DNA of 64,000 nucleotides from positions 1 through 64,000 of the IMG/VR virus record IMGVR_UViG_3300032246_001180, one strand, 5' to 3'. Numbering within the stretch: position 1 is the stretch's first letter; each line of letters starts with the position of its first letter. Made by a program: the position numbers and the translations under genes. This stretch comes from a virus. Under the pieces are notes generated by a model. It did no database searches. It was not told the DNA's origin and saw only the letters and a program-made list of their open reading frames with translations. Of the stretch, positions 18,132 to 26,681 are shown piece by piece.

Positions 18132-18775
18132 TGAAACTTATCAAAGAAGTTTTCGAAACAATCAACTATCTTGTCGAAGAAAAAGACGGCAAGAAATCGT
18201 TGTATATTGAAGGACCATTTCTACAATCAGAAGTGGTAAACCGCAATGGGCGTAAGTATATGAAAGAGTCCATGGCTAAAGAGGTTAACCGATATACACA
18301 AGAATATATTAATAAAAATCGTGCCTTTGGTGAACTCGGTCATCCCGATACACCATCAATCAATCTGGATAGGGTTTCTCATCTAACGACAAACCTTAGA
18401 CAAGAGGGGAATGATTGGATAGGCAAAGCAAAAATTCTTGAAACACCAATGGGAAACATTGTTAAGAGTTTGCTAGAGGGTGGCGCACAAATTGGAGTGT
18501 CGTCCCGAGGCATGGGTTCTCTTAAGACTGTCAATGGTGTACATATAGTTCAAGATGATTTTCATCTAGCCACAGCGGCGGATATAGTAGCAGACCCTTC
18601 AGCACCTAATGCTTTCGTGCAAGGCATTATGGAAGGAAAAGAATGGATGTTAGTAAATGGTGTATGGACCGAACAAGATTACTCTCAAGCGAAAACACAA
18701 ATTCGCAAGGCATCACAAAGAGAAATCGAGGAAGTAAGTCTACACATATTCGAAAACTTCCTGAAAAAACTTTAA
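18131..18775 (+). CDS. 21: Prohead protease gp21
   Basis: 214 residues of the herpesvirus-assemblin-like phage maturation protease family. Likely catalytic residues are His71 in GELGHPDTP and the Ser pair 124-125 in IGVSSRGMG. DRVSHLTTNL and DDFHLATAADIVADPSAPNAFV are further conserved segments. It cleaves the scaffold core and trims capsid proteins during head maturation. The length matches the T4 enzyme. It sits between the core genes and scaffold gp22, as in other T4-like phages. Confidence 0.9.
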   Translation: MKLIKEVFETINYLVEEKDGKKSLYIEGPFLQSEVVNRNGRKYMKESMAKEVNRYTQEYINKNRAFGELGHPDTPSINLDRVSHLTTNLRQEGNDWIGKAKILETPMGNIVKSLLEGGAQIGVSSRGMGSLKTVNGVHIVQDDFHLATAADIVADPSAPNAFVQGIMEGKEWMLVNGVWTEQDYSQAKTQIRKASQREIEEVSLHIFENFLKKL

Positions 18776-18776
18776 A

Positions 18777-18784
18777 TATAAATA
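18777..18784 (+). promoter_or_regulatory. Late promoter before gp22
   Basis: Perfect TATAAATA at 18777-18784, just after the gp21 stop and 29 bases before the scaffold ATG, which has AAGGAG as its ribosome site. Confidence 0.6.
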
Positions 18785-18812
18785 TCCAATACAAATCAAG
18801 GAGATTTTCAAA

Positions 18813-20015
18813 ATGGCAAAATTTAATCTGTCCGAAGCCGCTAAAGACATCCTTTCAGGAAGCGTTTCTGCTAAGCAAGGTGGCCAAGATAAACCAGCTA
18901 AGTTGTCTGGCGATGTTGCATACGGCACTAAAGAAGCCGGCGACATTGGCACACAAGTAACTAAAACTACCGATGGTGGACCTGATGCTACCAAAGGCGC
19001 ACCTACAGCAACACCTCCTGGTGCAAAACCACCTGTTGGTTCTGAACCAATGAAGAAACTCAAAGGTCAGCCACAACAGACTGATGGTGTTTCCGCAGAA
19101 CAACCAGAAGGCAAACCAGGCAAACAAATGATGGATATGAACAAAGGTGCAACATTTCAACAGTACGAAGAAACTGAATCTGAAGACGAAGATGTTGTTT
19201 TTGAGGAAAAAGAAGAAGGTCATGAAGATGCTGCTCAAGACAAAGCCTTAATCAAAAAAGAAATTCAGAAAGAAAAAATGAAAGAAAAAATGAAAGAAGA
19301 TGTTGACGCATTGCTTTCTGGTGAAAATCTTTCCGAAGAATTTAAGACCAAAGCAACTACCATTTTTGAAGCTGCTGTTATTGCTCGTGCAGAAGAAGTT
19401 ATTGCTTCCGCTGAAGAACAATTAACAGAACAATTTGAAACTGCTATCGAACAAGTTAAAGAAGAATTGGCTGCTAAAGTCGATGACTACTTGAACTACA
19501 TGGTAGAAGAATGGATTAAAGAAAATGAACTCGCAATCGAAAAAGGTCTTCGTGCCGAAATTGTTGAAGACTTCATTTCTGGATTAAAAGGATTGTTCGA
19601 AGAACATTACATCGATATTCCTGAAGACAAAGTGGACGTTGTTGAAGAATTAACCAACAAGGTTTCCGAACTTGAAGACTCTTTGAATGAGCAAATTAAA
19701 ATTGCTGTTGAGATGAAGAAGTCTTTAAGCGAATCAAAAAAGATTGAGGCTATACACGCAGCGTGTGAAGGCCTGACGCAGACGCAAGTAGAAAAAATGA
19801 AATCACTCGCAGAGGGTGTAGATTTTACTACAGAAGAAGAATTTGTAACTAAACTTGACACATTGAAAGAATCATATTTCAAGTCTGATGTTAAAGTTGC
19901 AGACACTTCAGCTTTCGAAGAAGTTATTGTTGAAGAAGAAAAGAAAGGCGTTAAGTCTTCTGATCCTTCAATGGAAATTTACGCAAAGACAATCTCACAA
20001 ACTCTGAAATCATAA
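18813..20015 (+). CDS. 22: Prohead core scaffold gp22
   Basis: 400 residues, highly charged and almost wholly helical, as in T4-like major scaffold proteins. The N-terminal 120 residues are Gly/Pro/Lys-rich and disordered (KLSGDVAYGTKEAGDIGTQ). Long Glu-rich coiled coils follow (KALIKKEIQKEKMKEKMKED, then FETAIEQVKEELAAKVDDYLNYMVEEWIKENELAIEKGLR). It forms the core on which gp23 assembles and is degraded by gp21. The stop codon lies within the late box of the capsid gene. Confidence 0.85.
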   Translation: MAKFNLSEAAKDILSGSVSAKQGGQDKPAKLSGDVAYGTKEAGDIGTQVTKTTDGGPDATKGAPTATPPGAKPPVGSEPMKKLKGQPQQTDGVSAEQPEGKPGKQMMDMNKGATFQQYEETESEDEDVVFEEKEEGHEDAAQDKALIKKEIQKEKMKEKMKEDVDALLSGENLSEEFKTKATTIFEAAVIARAEEVIASAEEQLTEQFETAIEQVKEELAAKVDDYLNYMVEEWIKENELAIEKGLRAEIVEDFISGLKGLFEEHYIDIPEDKVDVVEELTNKVSELEDSLNEQIKIAVEMKKSLSESKKIEAIHAACEGLTQTQVEKMKSLAEGVDFTTEEEFVTKLDTLKESYFKSDVKVADTSAFEEVIVEEEKKGVKSSDPSMEIYAKTISQTLKS

Positions 20016-20018
20016 ATA
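20011..20018 (+). promoter_or_regulatory. Late promoter overlapping the gp22 stop codon
   Basis: CATAAATA at 20011-20018; the gp22 stop TAA forms its third to fifth bases. It lies 37 bases before the major capsid ATG, which has AAGGAGAAAAA as its ribosome site. Confidence 0.6.
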
Positions 20019-20054
20019 AGATTTCATTCTAGATACTAACAAGGAGAAAAACTA

Positions 20055-21383
20055 ATGTATCTCACCGAAGAACTACAAAAGAAATGGGAACCAGTTTTGG
20101 ATCATCCAGAACTTGACTCCATCAAAGACCCATACAAGCGTGCCGTTACTGCCCTTGTTTTGGAAAACCAACAACAAGCTATGGCTCAAGACCGTAGACA
20201 GCTGAACGAAATCGCTGATGCTGGTCCTACAAACGCAACCGGTTCTGGTGTTGCTAACTTCGACCCAATCTTGATTAGTTTGGTTCGCCGTGCATTACCT
20301 AATCTTATCGCTTATGACGTTGCTGGCGTTCAGCCAATGACTGGTCCTACAGGTTTGATTTTCGCAATGCGTGCTCGTTACACAAACCAGTCTGGTACAG
20401 AAGCTTTCTACAACGAAGCCAACACTGCTTATACAGGCGTTACTTCTGTTAACAACCCATACGGTTTCCGTGGTACTGCTGTTACTGACGTTGCAACAAA
20501 CCCTGTTGCTGACTTCACTGCTAACGCTTTCACAACTGGTATTGCTCGCACTACTGCTACTGCTGAATTCTTAGGTTCAGATAGCAATGCAGACTTCCAG
20601 CAAATGGCTTTCTCTATTGAGAAAGTTACTGTAACTGCTCAAAGCCGTGCGTTGAAAGCAGAATACTCTTTAGAACTTGCACAAGACTTGAAAGCAATTC
20701 ATGGTCTTGATGCTGAAACAGAATTGTCTAACATTCTGTCTACAGAGATTCTTTCTGAAATCAACCGTGAAGTTATCCGTACAATCTATACTTGCGCTGT
20801 AACTGGTGCTCAGTATGGTACAACAACTGCTGGTTATTTCGACCTTGACACAGACTCTAACGGCCGTTGGTCTGTTGAGCGTTTCAAAGGTTTGATTTTC
20901 CAAATCGAACGTGATGCTAACGTAATCGCTAAGCAAACTCGTCGTGGCAAAGGTAACGTATTGATTGTTTCTTCAGACGTAGCATCTGCAATGGCTATGG
21001 CTGGCGTTCTTCAGTATACACCTGCTCTACAAGCTGACTTACAAGTTGACGATACAGGCAATACATTTGCTGGTTTGTTACACGGTCGTATCAAAGTTTA
21101 CATTGACCCATACTTCGGTGGCTACACAAGCAACCAAGAATTGGTAACTGTAGGCTACAAAGGTTCATCACCTTATGATGCTGGTCTGTTCTATTGCCCA
21201 TACGTTCCATTACAAATGGTTCGTGCAGTTGACCAGTTCACATTCCAACCAAAGATTGGTTTCAAGACTCGTTACGGCATGGTTGCAAACCCATTTGCCG
21301 AAGGTCAAGGCGCTGGTTCAGGTTTGTTGAATGCTCGCACCAACAAATACTATCGTATTTTCGGTGTAAAGAACTTGATGTAA
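20055..21383 (+). CDS. 23: Major capsid protein gp23
   Basis: 442 residues. Conserved T4-like capsid segments include DPILISLVRRALPNLIAYDVAGVQPMTGPTGLIFAMR near 75-110, TAEFLGSD, FSIEKVTVTAQSRALKAEYSLELAQDLKAIHGLDAETELSNILSTEI and the C-terminal VRAVDQFTFQPKIGFKTRYGM. It is the HK97-fold shell protein, with its N-terminus probably removed by gp21 after the delta region. This is shorter than T4 gp23 (521 residues) but typical of cyanophage-like gp23. A strong terminator follows. Confidence 0.95.
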   Translation: MYLTEELQKKWEPVLDHPELDSIKDPYKRAVTALVLENQQQAMAQDRRQLNEIADAGPTNATGSGVANFDPILISLVRRALPNLIAYDVAGVQPMTGPTGLIFAMRARYTNQSGTEAFYNEANTAYTGVTSVNNPYGFRGTAVTDVATNPVADFTANAFTTGIARTTATAEFLGSDSNADFQQMAFSIEKVTVTAQSRALKAEYSLELAQDLKAIHGLDAETELSNILSTEILSEINREVIRTIYTCAVTGAQYGTTTAGYFDLDTDSNGRWSVERFKGLIFQIERDANVIAKQTRRGKGNVLIVSSDVASAMAMAGVLQYTPALQADLQVDDTGNTFAGLLHGRIKVYIDPYFGGYTSNQELVTVGYKGSSPYDAGLFYCPYVPLQMVRAVDQFTFQPKIGFKTRYGMVANPFAEGQGAGSGLLNARTNKYYRIFGVKNLM

Positions 21384-21413
21384 TCAAGAAGTTCCCGTTA
21401 AGAGGAACGTTTG

Positions 21414-21442
21414 AAAGACCACCTTCGGGTGGTCTTTTTTTT
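21414..21442 (+). terminator. Rho-independent terminator after gp23
   Basis: A perfect 10-base stem AAAGACCACC (21414-21423) / GGTGGTCTTT (21428-21437) with a TTCG loop and a T-run. A smaller GTTCC/GGAAC hairpin lies just before it. It ends the capsid transcript. Confidence 0.9.
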
Positions 21443-21491
21443 GGCTCCTAAATAATGTTATGAGTGAAACATTAAAGGACTATCTTAATAA

Positions 21492-22028
21492 ATGACAGCT
21501 ACTAATAGAGCACCACAAAACAATAATTTGTTACAAGCCACTAAATTTTTGGTTTCTTTTAACAGAATACCCACCACAACATTTTACTGTCAATCTGTTA
21601 GTTTGCCGGGAGTAAGCGTTGGTCAAGCACCATTACCATTTTCAGGTATACAAGCGTATGCACCAGGTAATCAAATTACATATAACAACTTTAATATGGT
21701 ATTCACTATTGATGAAGAAATGAAATCATGGAAAGAAATATACAATTGGTTCCTTTCTTTTTCTTCACCTAAAGGTTCTGAGGAAAGAAACAGACAAACT
21801 TCTCAACAAAACCAATATAGTCTTTCTAAGAATTCTTCAGCAATGAAAGCATATTCGGATGGTACTTTGACTGTATTAAATGCCTTAAATAATCCTGTAC
21901 AAAGAATACAGTTCATTAATATGTTCCCCGTATCTTTATCCGATATTCAATTTGATACCAAATCTTCGGCAGATGATATCATTACTGGTGATGCCACTTT
22001 TGTATTTGAAAGGTTTGAGTTTATCTAA
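21492..22028 (+). CDS. Second tail-tube-like protein
   Basis: 178 residues with the tail tube and Hcp-like pattern: an N-terminal FLVSFNRIPTTTFYCQSVSLPGVSVGQAP segment (compare the tube SLPGxxxG motif), EMKSWKEIYNWFLSFSSP, and a C-terminal MFPVSLSDIQFDTKSSADDIITGDATFVFERFEF. It probably forms a tube-related ring, such as a tube initiator, terminator or baseplate hub part. The length matches gp19, but the sequences differ strongly. A CTAAATAA box upstream may be a weak late promoter. It lies next to uvsY, as in many cyanophages. Confidence 0.6.
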   Translation: MTATNRAPQNNNLLQATKFLVSFNRIPTTTFYCQSVSLPGVSVGQAPLPFSGIQAYAPGNQITYNNFNMVFTIDEEMKSWKEIYNWFLSFSSPKGSEERNRQTSQQNQYSLSKNSSAMKAYSDGTLTVLNALNNPVQRIQFINMFPVSLSDIQFDTKSSADDIITGDATFVFERFEFI

Positions 22029-22035
22029 CATAGGC

Positions 22036-22065
22036 TTGACACGATAACATAAGATATGTTACCAT
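22036..22065 (+). promoter_or_regulatory. Possible sigma70-type promoter before uvsY
   Basis: A perfect TTGACA at 22036-22041 with TACCAT at 22060-22065 (18-base spacer). The minus-10 box is weak, so the assignment is tentative, but it marks the change from virion to recombination genes. Confidence 0.4.
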
Positions 22066-22096
22066 GTAGAATTAATGTTAGAATATTGAAAATATT

Positions 22097-22531
22097 ATGG
22101 AAAACTTAGAACAGGTATTAAAAAATTGGGAACGTGATGCGGAGATGGACCAGACTGAACCTGGAAAAGAACTCATTAAGATTCCTATCTTACATAACAA
22201 ATATCTTTCCATTCTTACAAAGCATAAGATTGCTTCTAAGAAGGCTCATTTCGATTTTCTCCGTATGAAAAAAATTAAATGGGAATATTACACAGGTAAA
22301 ATGTCCCGTGAAGACCTTGAACAGTATGGATGGGAACCATTTCAATTTACACTCAAGTCAGATATCACCACATATCTAGAAGCAGACTCCGACTTAATCA
22401 AATTATTAGAAAAAAAAACATACCACGAAGAAGTGGTTTCGGTTATTGAATCTATTATGCAGGAATTAAAATCTAGAACGTTCCAATTGAAAGATTTTAT
22501 TTCATGGGAGAAATTTATTGGTGGACAGTAA
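22097..22531 (+). CDS. uvsY: Recombination mediator UvsY
   Basis: 144 residues, close to the T4 protein (137). Typical features are the helical, charged N-terminus ENLEQVLKNWERDAEMDQTEP, the HNKYLSILTKHKIASKKAHFDFLRMKKIKWEYYTGKMS core, and the C-terminal helix RTFQLKDFISWEKFIGG. UvsY loads UvsX (encoded at 51505) onto gp32-coated single-stranded DNA. Its end overlaps the start of uvsW, the conserved neighbour. Confidence 0.85.
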   Translation: MENLEQVLKNWERDAEMDQTEPGKELIKIPILHNKYLSILTKHKIASKKAHFDFLRMKKIKWEYYTGKMSREDLEQYGWEPFQFTLKSDITTYLEADSDLIKLLEKKTYHEEVVSVIESIMQELKSRTFQLKDFISWEKFIGGQ

Positions 22532-24023
22532 TTTACTGAACAGTAAAGAACATCTTTTAATAGAAAAAGTAAATGAAGTATTTTTAAAGGTTGAATGTGA
22601 GAAACATTTGGCCAAAGAGTTATCTGAATTCTTTACGTTCTTTGTACCTGGTTATCAATTTGTACCAGCATATCGAAACAAGATATGGGATGGTAAGATT
22701 CGTTTGTTTGATTTAAGAAATAATAACCTGTATATTGGTCTGTTACCATACTTAGAACAGTTTTGTGTTGAAAGAGATTACACATACTCACACGATTTTG
22801 TTGAAGATGAGTTTTCAGTATATCACGCAAATAAGTTTATTGAAAGCCTTGATATACACGCAAGAGGTGAACAATTAGAAGTCCGTGAACATCAACTTAA
22901 TGCGTTTGTTCATTCCATGCAGTCCAAACGTGTATTGTTAGTATCTCCTACCGCATCTGGTAAATCTCTCATCATCTACTTACTGTTTAGACAACTACAT
23001 CAGTATCAAAACTTAAAAGGTCTGGTGATTGTTCCAACCACTTCTTTGGTTGAACAGTTGTATTCAGACTTTGCTGACTATAATAACGATAACATGGAAA
23101 CTTATCTCCATCGTATCTATCAAGGCAAAGACAAGAACACAGACAAAGCTTTGACCATCTCCACATGGCAATCTTTATACAAGATGCCTAAAGAATACTT
23201 TGAACAGTTTGATTATGTGATAGGAGATGAAGCTCACCTATTCAAAGCACAGTCTTTAACAACCATTCTTACATCTTGTGTTAATGCCAAATATAGAATT
23301 GGACTTACAGGAACGTTGGATGGAACAAAAACGCACAAGTTAGTATTGGAAGGGTTGTTCGGACCGGTAAAACAAGTTACTACCACTAAAGAATTAATTG
23401 ATAAGAAACAACTTGCAGACTTTGAGATTAAATGCCTAATACTTAAACACAATGATGATACTGCCAAGTTTTTAAAAGACAAAGAATACAACGATGAAAT
23501 TCAATATCTTATTTCTAATGAAAAAAGAAACAAATTTATTAAAAACCTTGCGGTAAGTTTAAACTCCAATACACTAGTTTTGTATCAAATGGTTGACAAA
23601 CACGGTAGAATACTGTATGATATGATTAGTCAAACAAAGAATATTGGCGATAGAAAAGTTTTCTTTGTCCACGGTGGTACAGACACCGAAGATAGAGAAG
23701 AAATTAGAAGAATTATGGAGATTGAAAATGATGCGATTGTTGTTGCTAGCTTTGGTACTTTTAGTACCGGTATTAACATACGAAATTTACACAACATCAT
23801 CTTTGCTAGTCCAAGCAAAAGCAGAATTAGAAATCTACAAAGCATTGGTCGAGGGTTGCGGCAATCTGAAGGAAAAGAAATTGCCACACTCTACGACATT
23901 GCAGATGATTTAAGAGTGGGAAAGCACATGAATTATACATTAAAACATTTCGTGGAAAGAGTTAAGATATATAATGAGGAGAGTTTCCCATTCAAAATTT
24001 ACAAAATAGGACTTAACAAATGA
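22521..24023 (+). CDS. uvsW: Recombination helicase UvsW
   Basis: About 500 residues, a superfamily 2 DEAD/DEAH-type helicase. The small N-terminal DNA-binding domain (FFVPGYQFVPAYRNKIWDGKIRLFD) matches T4 UvsW. Motif I is SPTASGKSL near 143-151, motif II GDEAHLF near 231, motif III LTGTLDG and motif VI QSIGRGLRQSEGK. It unwinds branched DNA at recombination forks. The start is GTG 22521 or TTG 22518, both behind GGGAGA at 22506-22511 inside uvsY. Confidence 0.9.
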   Translation: MDSNLLNSKEHLLIEKVNEVFLKVECEKHLAKELSEFFTFFVPGYQFVPAYRNKIWDGKIRLFDLRNNNLYIGLLPYLEQFCVERDYTYSHDFVEDEFSVYHANKFIESLDIHARGEQLEVREHQLNAFVHSMQSKRVLLVSPTASGKSLIIYLLFRQLHQYQNLKGLVIVPTTSLVEQLYSDFADYNNDNMETYLHRIYQGKDKNTDKALTISTWQSLYKMPKEYFEQFDYVIGDEAHLFKAQSLTTILTSCVNAKYRIGLTGTLDGTKTHKLVLEGLFGPVKQVTTTKELIDKKQLADFEIKCLILKHNDDTAKFLKDKEYNDEIQYLISNEKRNKFIKNLAVSLNSNTLVLYQMVDKHGRILYDMISQTKNIGDRKVFFVHGGTDTEDREEIRRIMEIENDAIVVASFGTFSTGINIRNLHNIIFASPSKSRIRNLQSIGRGLRQSEGKEIATLYDIADDLRVGKHMNYTLKHFVERVKIYNEESFPFKIYKIGLNK

Positions 24024-24391
24024 ACGATATTAGAATAGTTCGATTAAAGAGTGGTGAAGATATTATTGGTAGTATATGTACTAAAGATGAATTCATTGAG
24101 ATGGCAGAACCGATGACTGTTGACATTGTGCATAACAGAGGTGAAAATGGATTGGTAATGAGTCATTGGTTGCCTGTACAACTAATTAAGAAAAATGAAA
24201 TCAAACTTAACAAAAATGATATTCTAACAACCTTTGAACCTAATGATGAATTCTGTGAATATTATTCAAATACGGTAAAGAAGATATCGATGCTGTTAAA
24301 AGCAAAAGAGATTGCAGACAAGATGACCGATGAAGAAGTTGAGGAAGTCATGGAAGCTTTACAAGAAGGTAATGGAGAAACAATTCATTAA
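24020..24391 (+). CDS. Conserved phage protein, paralogue of the gene at 47088
   Basis: 123 residues starting IRIVRLKSGEDIIGSICTKDEFIEMAEPMTVDIVHNRG. The protein at 47088 starts VLALKLVTGEDVLGELESQ.E.EYVICNPVGISIVRG, so the two share an N-terminal small beta-barrel. The pattern (L..GE.iig.i.....i...P..v) resembles Sm-like folds, which is only a suggestion. The C-terminus is helical and acidic. It overlaps uvsW by four bases (ATGA) and is therefore translationally coupled. Its function is unknown. Confidence 0.5.
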   Translation: MNDIRIVRLKSGEDIIGSICTKDEFIEMAEPMTVDIVHNRGENGLVMSHWLPVQLIKKNEIKLNKNDILTTFEPNDEFCEYYSNTVKKISMLLKAKEIADKMTDEEVEEVMEALQEGNGETIH

Positions 24392-24399
24392 ACATATTC

Positions 24400-24440
24400 A
24401 AAGGGGGACACACCGAACCTTACAGGTTGTCAAGCCCTTT
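24400..24440 (+). other. Nested hairpin between the UvsW unit and gp55
   Basis: AAAGGG (24400-24405) pairs with CCCTTT (24435-24440), GAC (24407) with GTC (24429), and AACC (24416-24419) with GGTT (24425-24428). It is not followed by a T-run. It could be an mRNA 3' end or a stabilising stem. Confidence 0.4.
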
Positions 24441-24466
24441 GTCAAGCATTATTAATGGTATATTTT
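24439..24466 (+). promoter_or_regulatory. Possible promoter before gp55
   Basis: TTGTCA at 24439-24444, a 16-base spacer and TATTTT at 24461-24466, 14 bases before the gp55 ATG. The match is moderate. Confidence 0.35.
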
Positions 24467-24479
24467 AAGTGAGATAATT

Positions 24480-25016
24480 ATGGCTAAACAAAAACACTAT
24501 ATTAACAACGCAGACTTTATGCAGGCTCTTGTAGCTTACAAAGAATCTTGTATCAAGGCTGAATCCGAGAAACGACCTGTACCAGCTATTCCTAATTATA
24601 TTGGTGAATGCTTTATGAAAATTGCAGAAGGTCTTTCACACAAGCCAAATTTCATTAACTATACTTATCGTGAAGATATGATATCGGATGGTATAGAAAA
24701 TTGTCTTCAATATTTTAATAATTTTGATCCTACAAAATCTAATAATCCGTTTGCCTATTTTACACAAGTAATATATTTTGCTTTTCTACGAAGAATACAA
24801 AAAGAAAAGAAACAACAATACGTCAAATACAAAGCAACAGAACAAATGGGTATACTTGATGAATTTGAAATGATGGAATTTGAAGATGGTTCTTCTAAAC
24901 AATTTCAACTGTATGATAATATTGCCGAATTTATAGAAAACTATGAAGTTGCCAGAGAAACTAAAAAGGCAGCAACCAAAAAAATAAAAGGTATTGAAAA
25001 ATTCTTGGGAGAATAA
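24480..25016 (+). CDS. 55: Late-transcription sigma factor gp55
   Basis: 178 residues, the usual length for gp55. Region-2-like sequence YREDMISDGIENCLQYFNNFDPTKSNNPFAYFTQVIYFAFLRRIQKEKKQQYVKYK is the conserved core that binds the host polymerase clamp and the TATAAATA box. It is a minimal sigma factor without region 4, so activation would need a coactivator and the gp45 clamp (encoded at 32528). The late boxes in the virion region fit its target. Confidence 0.9.
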   Translation: MAKQKHYINNADFMQALVAYKESCIKAESEKRPVPAIPNYIGECFMKIAEGLSHKPNFINYTYREDMISDGIENCLQYFNNFDPTKSNNPFAYFTQVIYFAFLRRIQKEKKQQYVKYKATEQMGILDEFEMMEFEDGSSKQFQLYDNIAEFIENYEVARETKKAATKKIKGIEKFLGE

Positions 25017-25017
25017 T

Positions 25018-25443
25018 ATGGCTATGAGAGTTGGATTTACTTGTTCTACATTTGATTTGTTTCATGCAGGACACATGATGATGTTGAAAGAGGCAAAAGA
25101 ACAATGTGATTATCTTATAGTAGGACTACAAACCGACCCTACCATAGATAGGCCAGATACCAAAAACAAACCGGTACAAACACTCTTTGAACGATTTGTT
25201 CAGTTGGACTCTTGTAAGTATGTGGATGAAATCATTCCTTATTCTACCGAAAAAGAATTGACGGACATATTGCTTTCTTATCCAATTGATGTTAGAATAG
25301 TAGGAGAAGAATACAAAGATAAAGAATTTACAGGTCGAAATTTGGATATTGATTTATTTTTTAATTCTCGCAAACACAGTTTTAGTACCACATCTTTGCG
25401 TAAAAGAGTTAAAGAAGCCGAGGAGAGAAAACAAAATGTATAA
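25018..25443 (+). CDS. Cytidylyltransferase-like nucleotidyltransferase
   Basis: 141 residues from ATG 25018, preceded by GGGAG at 25008. The N-terminus VGFTCSTFDLFHAGHMMMLKEAK carries the HxGH nucleotide-binding motif (HAGH 16-19) of the glycerol-3-phosphate cytidylyltransferase class. The usual C-terminal RTxGISTT is replaced by SFSTTSLRKRVKEA, which keeps the STTxLxxR core. It probably joins CTP or ATP to a phosphorylated small molecule. The substrate is unknown. A second member of this fold lies at 38083. Confidence 0.65.
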   Translation: MAMRVGFTCSTFDLFHAGHMMMLKEAKEQCDYLIVGLQTDPTIDRPDTKNKPVQTLFERFVQLDSCKYVDEIIPYSTEKELTDILLSYPIDVRIVGEEYKDKEFTGRNLDIDLFFNSRKHSFSTTSLRKRVKEAEERKQNV

Positions 25444-25603
25444 AGTTTGCTATTACCCAACCAACACAGAAACATCAGTTTTTTTTAAGTGGTTTAAATC
25501 ATTACATGAAGCAATTCTTTTTGCAAACGACAGACCTATGAATTCAGTTTTAGAAATTAAATACTATGACGATGTTGACCACAAAAAACCAGACCGAAAC
25601 TAA
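25436..25603 (+). CDS. Small unknown protein between nucleotidyltransferase and gp47
   Basis: 55 residues from ATG 25436, overlapping the end of the upstream gene by eight bases; AGGAGAGAAAA just before it is a good ribosome site. The sequence YKVCYYPTNTETSVFFKWFKSLHEAILFANDRPMNSVLEIKYYDD has the look of a small alpha/beta domain. Its end overlaps the start of gp47 by 38 bases, so it may mainly couple translation. Function unknown. Confidence 0.5.
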   Translation: MYKVCYYPTNTETSVFFKWFKSLHEAILFANDRPMNSVLEIKYYDDVDHKKPDRN

Positions 25604-26681
25604 AGTAGCAATCATTACTGACCAACACTTTGGTGCCAGAAATGATTCTACACACTTTTTAGATTATTATGAGAAATTTTATAGAGATATTTTCTTCCCA
25701 ACCATTGACAATAGTGGCATTAATACTGTTCTTATACTCGGTGATACGTTTGATAGGCGTAAATATATAAACTTCTTTTCTCTCAAAAGAACCAAAGAAA
25801 TGTTCTTTGACAAGTTGGCAGAGAGAAATATTCAAGTACATATGTTGGCAGGTAATCACGATACCTATTACAAGAACACCAACGATGTTAACTCTGTAGA
25901 CCTATTGTTGCGTGAATATACAAACATTAATGTTATTGATACTCCACAAACAATACATTTAAACTATGAGGACACAGCTGCGGATATTTGTATGATTCCT
26001 TGGATTTGTGCAGAGAATTATGATAACAGTTTGTCAGAAATTAAAAATACTTCAGCCACACTTTGCATGGGGCATTTTGAAATTGCAGGTTTTGCAATGC
26101 ATCGAGGTATGCCATCACAAGAAGGATTAAGTCGTGAACTTTTTAGAAAATTTGATTATACTTTCAGCGGTCATTATCACCACAAATCTAGCTCTGATGG
26201 CATATATTATCTCGGTAATCCATACGAACTTACTTGGCAAGATTATAATGATATCCGTGGTTTCCATCTTTTTGATATCGCTTCTAGGGAACTTGAGTTT
26301 ATTCCTAATACGAATGTGATGTTTCATCGTATTGTATATGATGATAAAGAACAATCGATTACCGAAATTACCAACAAAGACTTAACAGGTTATACCAACA
26401 CCTATGTTAAAGTTGTGGTACTAAACAAAACTAATCCTTATCTGTTCGATAAGTTTATGAATAATCTTTACAATGTTAATCCAATCGATATTACCATTGC
26501 AGAAGATTTTACAGACTTGACAGAAGGTGTCGAAGATGATATGATAGACCAAGCAGAAGATACTATCACCATTATTAATAAGTTTGTGGATGGTATTCAA
26601 GAAGACCACATTGACAATGAAAAACTAAAAACTGTTTTGCGTGGACTTTATGTTGAGGCATTGAATTTGGAACAAGCATGA
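25566..26681 (+). CDS. 47: Recombination exonuclease subunit gp47 (Mre11-like)
   Basis: 371 residues of the calcineurin-like phosphoesterase family. Motifs include IITDQHFGARND (motif I), LGDTFDRR (II), AGNHDTYYKN (III), MGHFE and FSGHYHHKS near residues 155-205, giving the two-metal site. With gp46 it makes the 5' resection that starts recombination-dependent replication. ATG 25566 lacks a strong ribosome site and overlaps the small upstream gene; ATG 25572 is an alternative. The length is near T4 gp47 (339). Confidence 0.92.
   Translation: MTMLTTKNQTETKVAIITDQHFGARNDSTHFLDYYEKFYRDIFFPTIDNSGINTVLILGDTFDRRKYINFFSLKRTKEMFFDKLAERNIQVHMLAGNHDTYYKNTNDVNSVDLLLREYTNINVIDTPQTIHLNYEDTAADICMIPWICAENYDNSLSEIKNTSATLCMGHFEIAGFAMHRGMPSQEGLSRELFRKFDYTFSGHYHHKSSSDGIYYLGNPYELTWQDYNDIRGFHLFDIASRELEFIPNTNVMFHRIVYDDKEQSITEITNKDLTGYTNTYVKVVVLNKTNPYLFDKFMNNLYNVNPIDITIAEDFTDLTEGVEDDMIDQAEDTITIINKFVDGIQEDHIDNEKLKTVLRGLYVEALNLEQA

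Noticed and set aside
20371-20574. Leu/Ser/Thr-rich ORF within gp23
   Set aside because: Frame shadow of a conserved capsid gene.
26134-26319. Hydrophobic ORF inside gp47
   Set aside because: Frame shadow of the conserved nuclease; no ribosome site.
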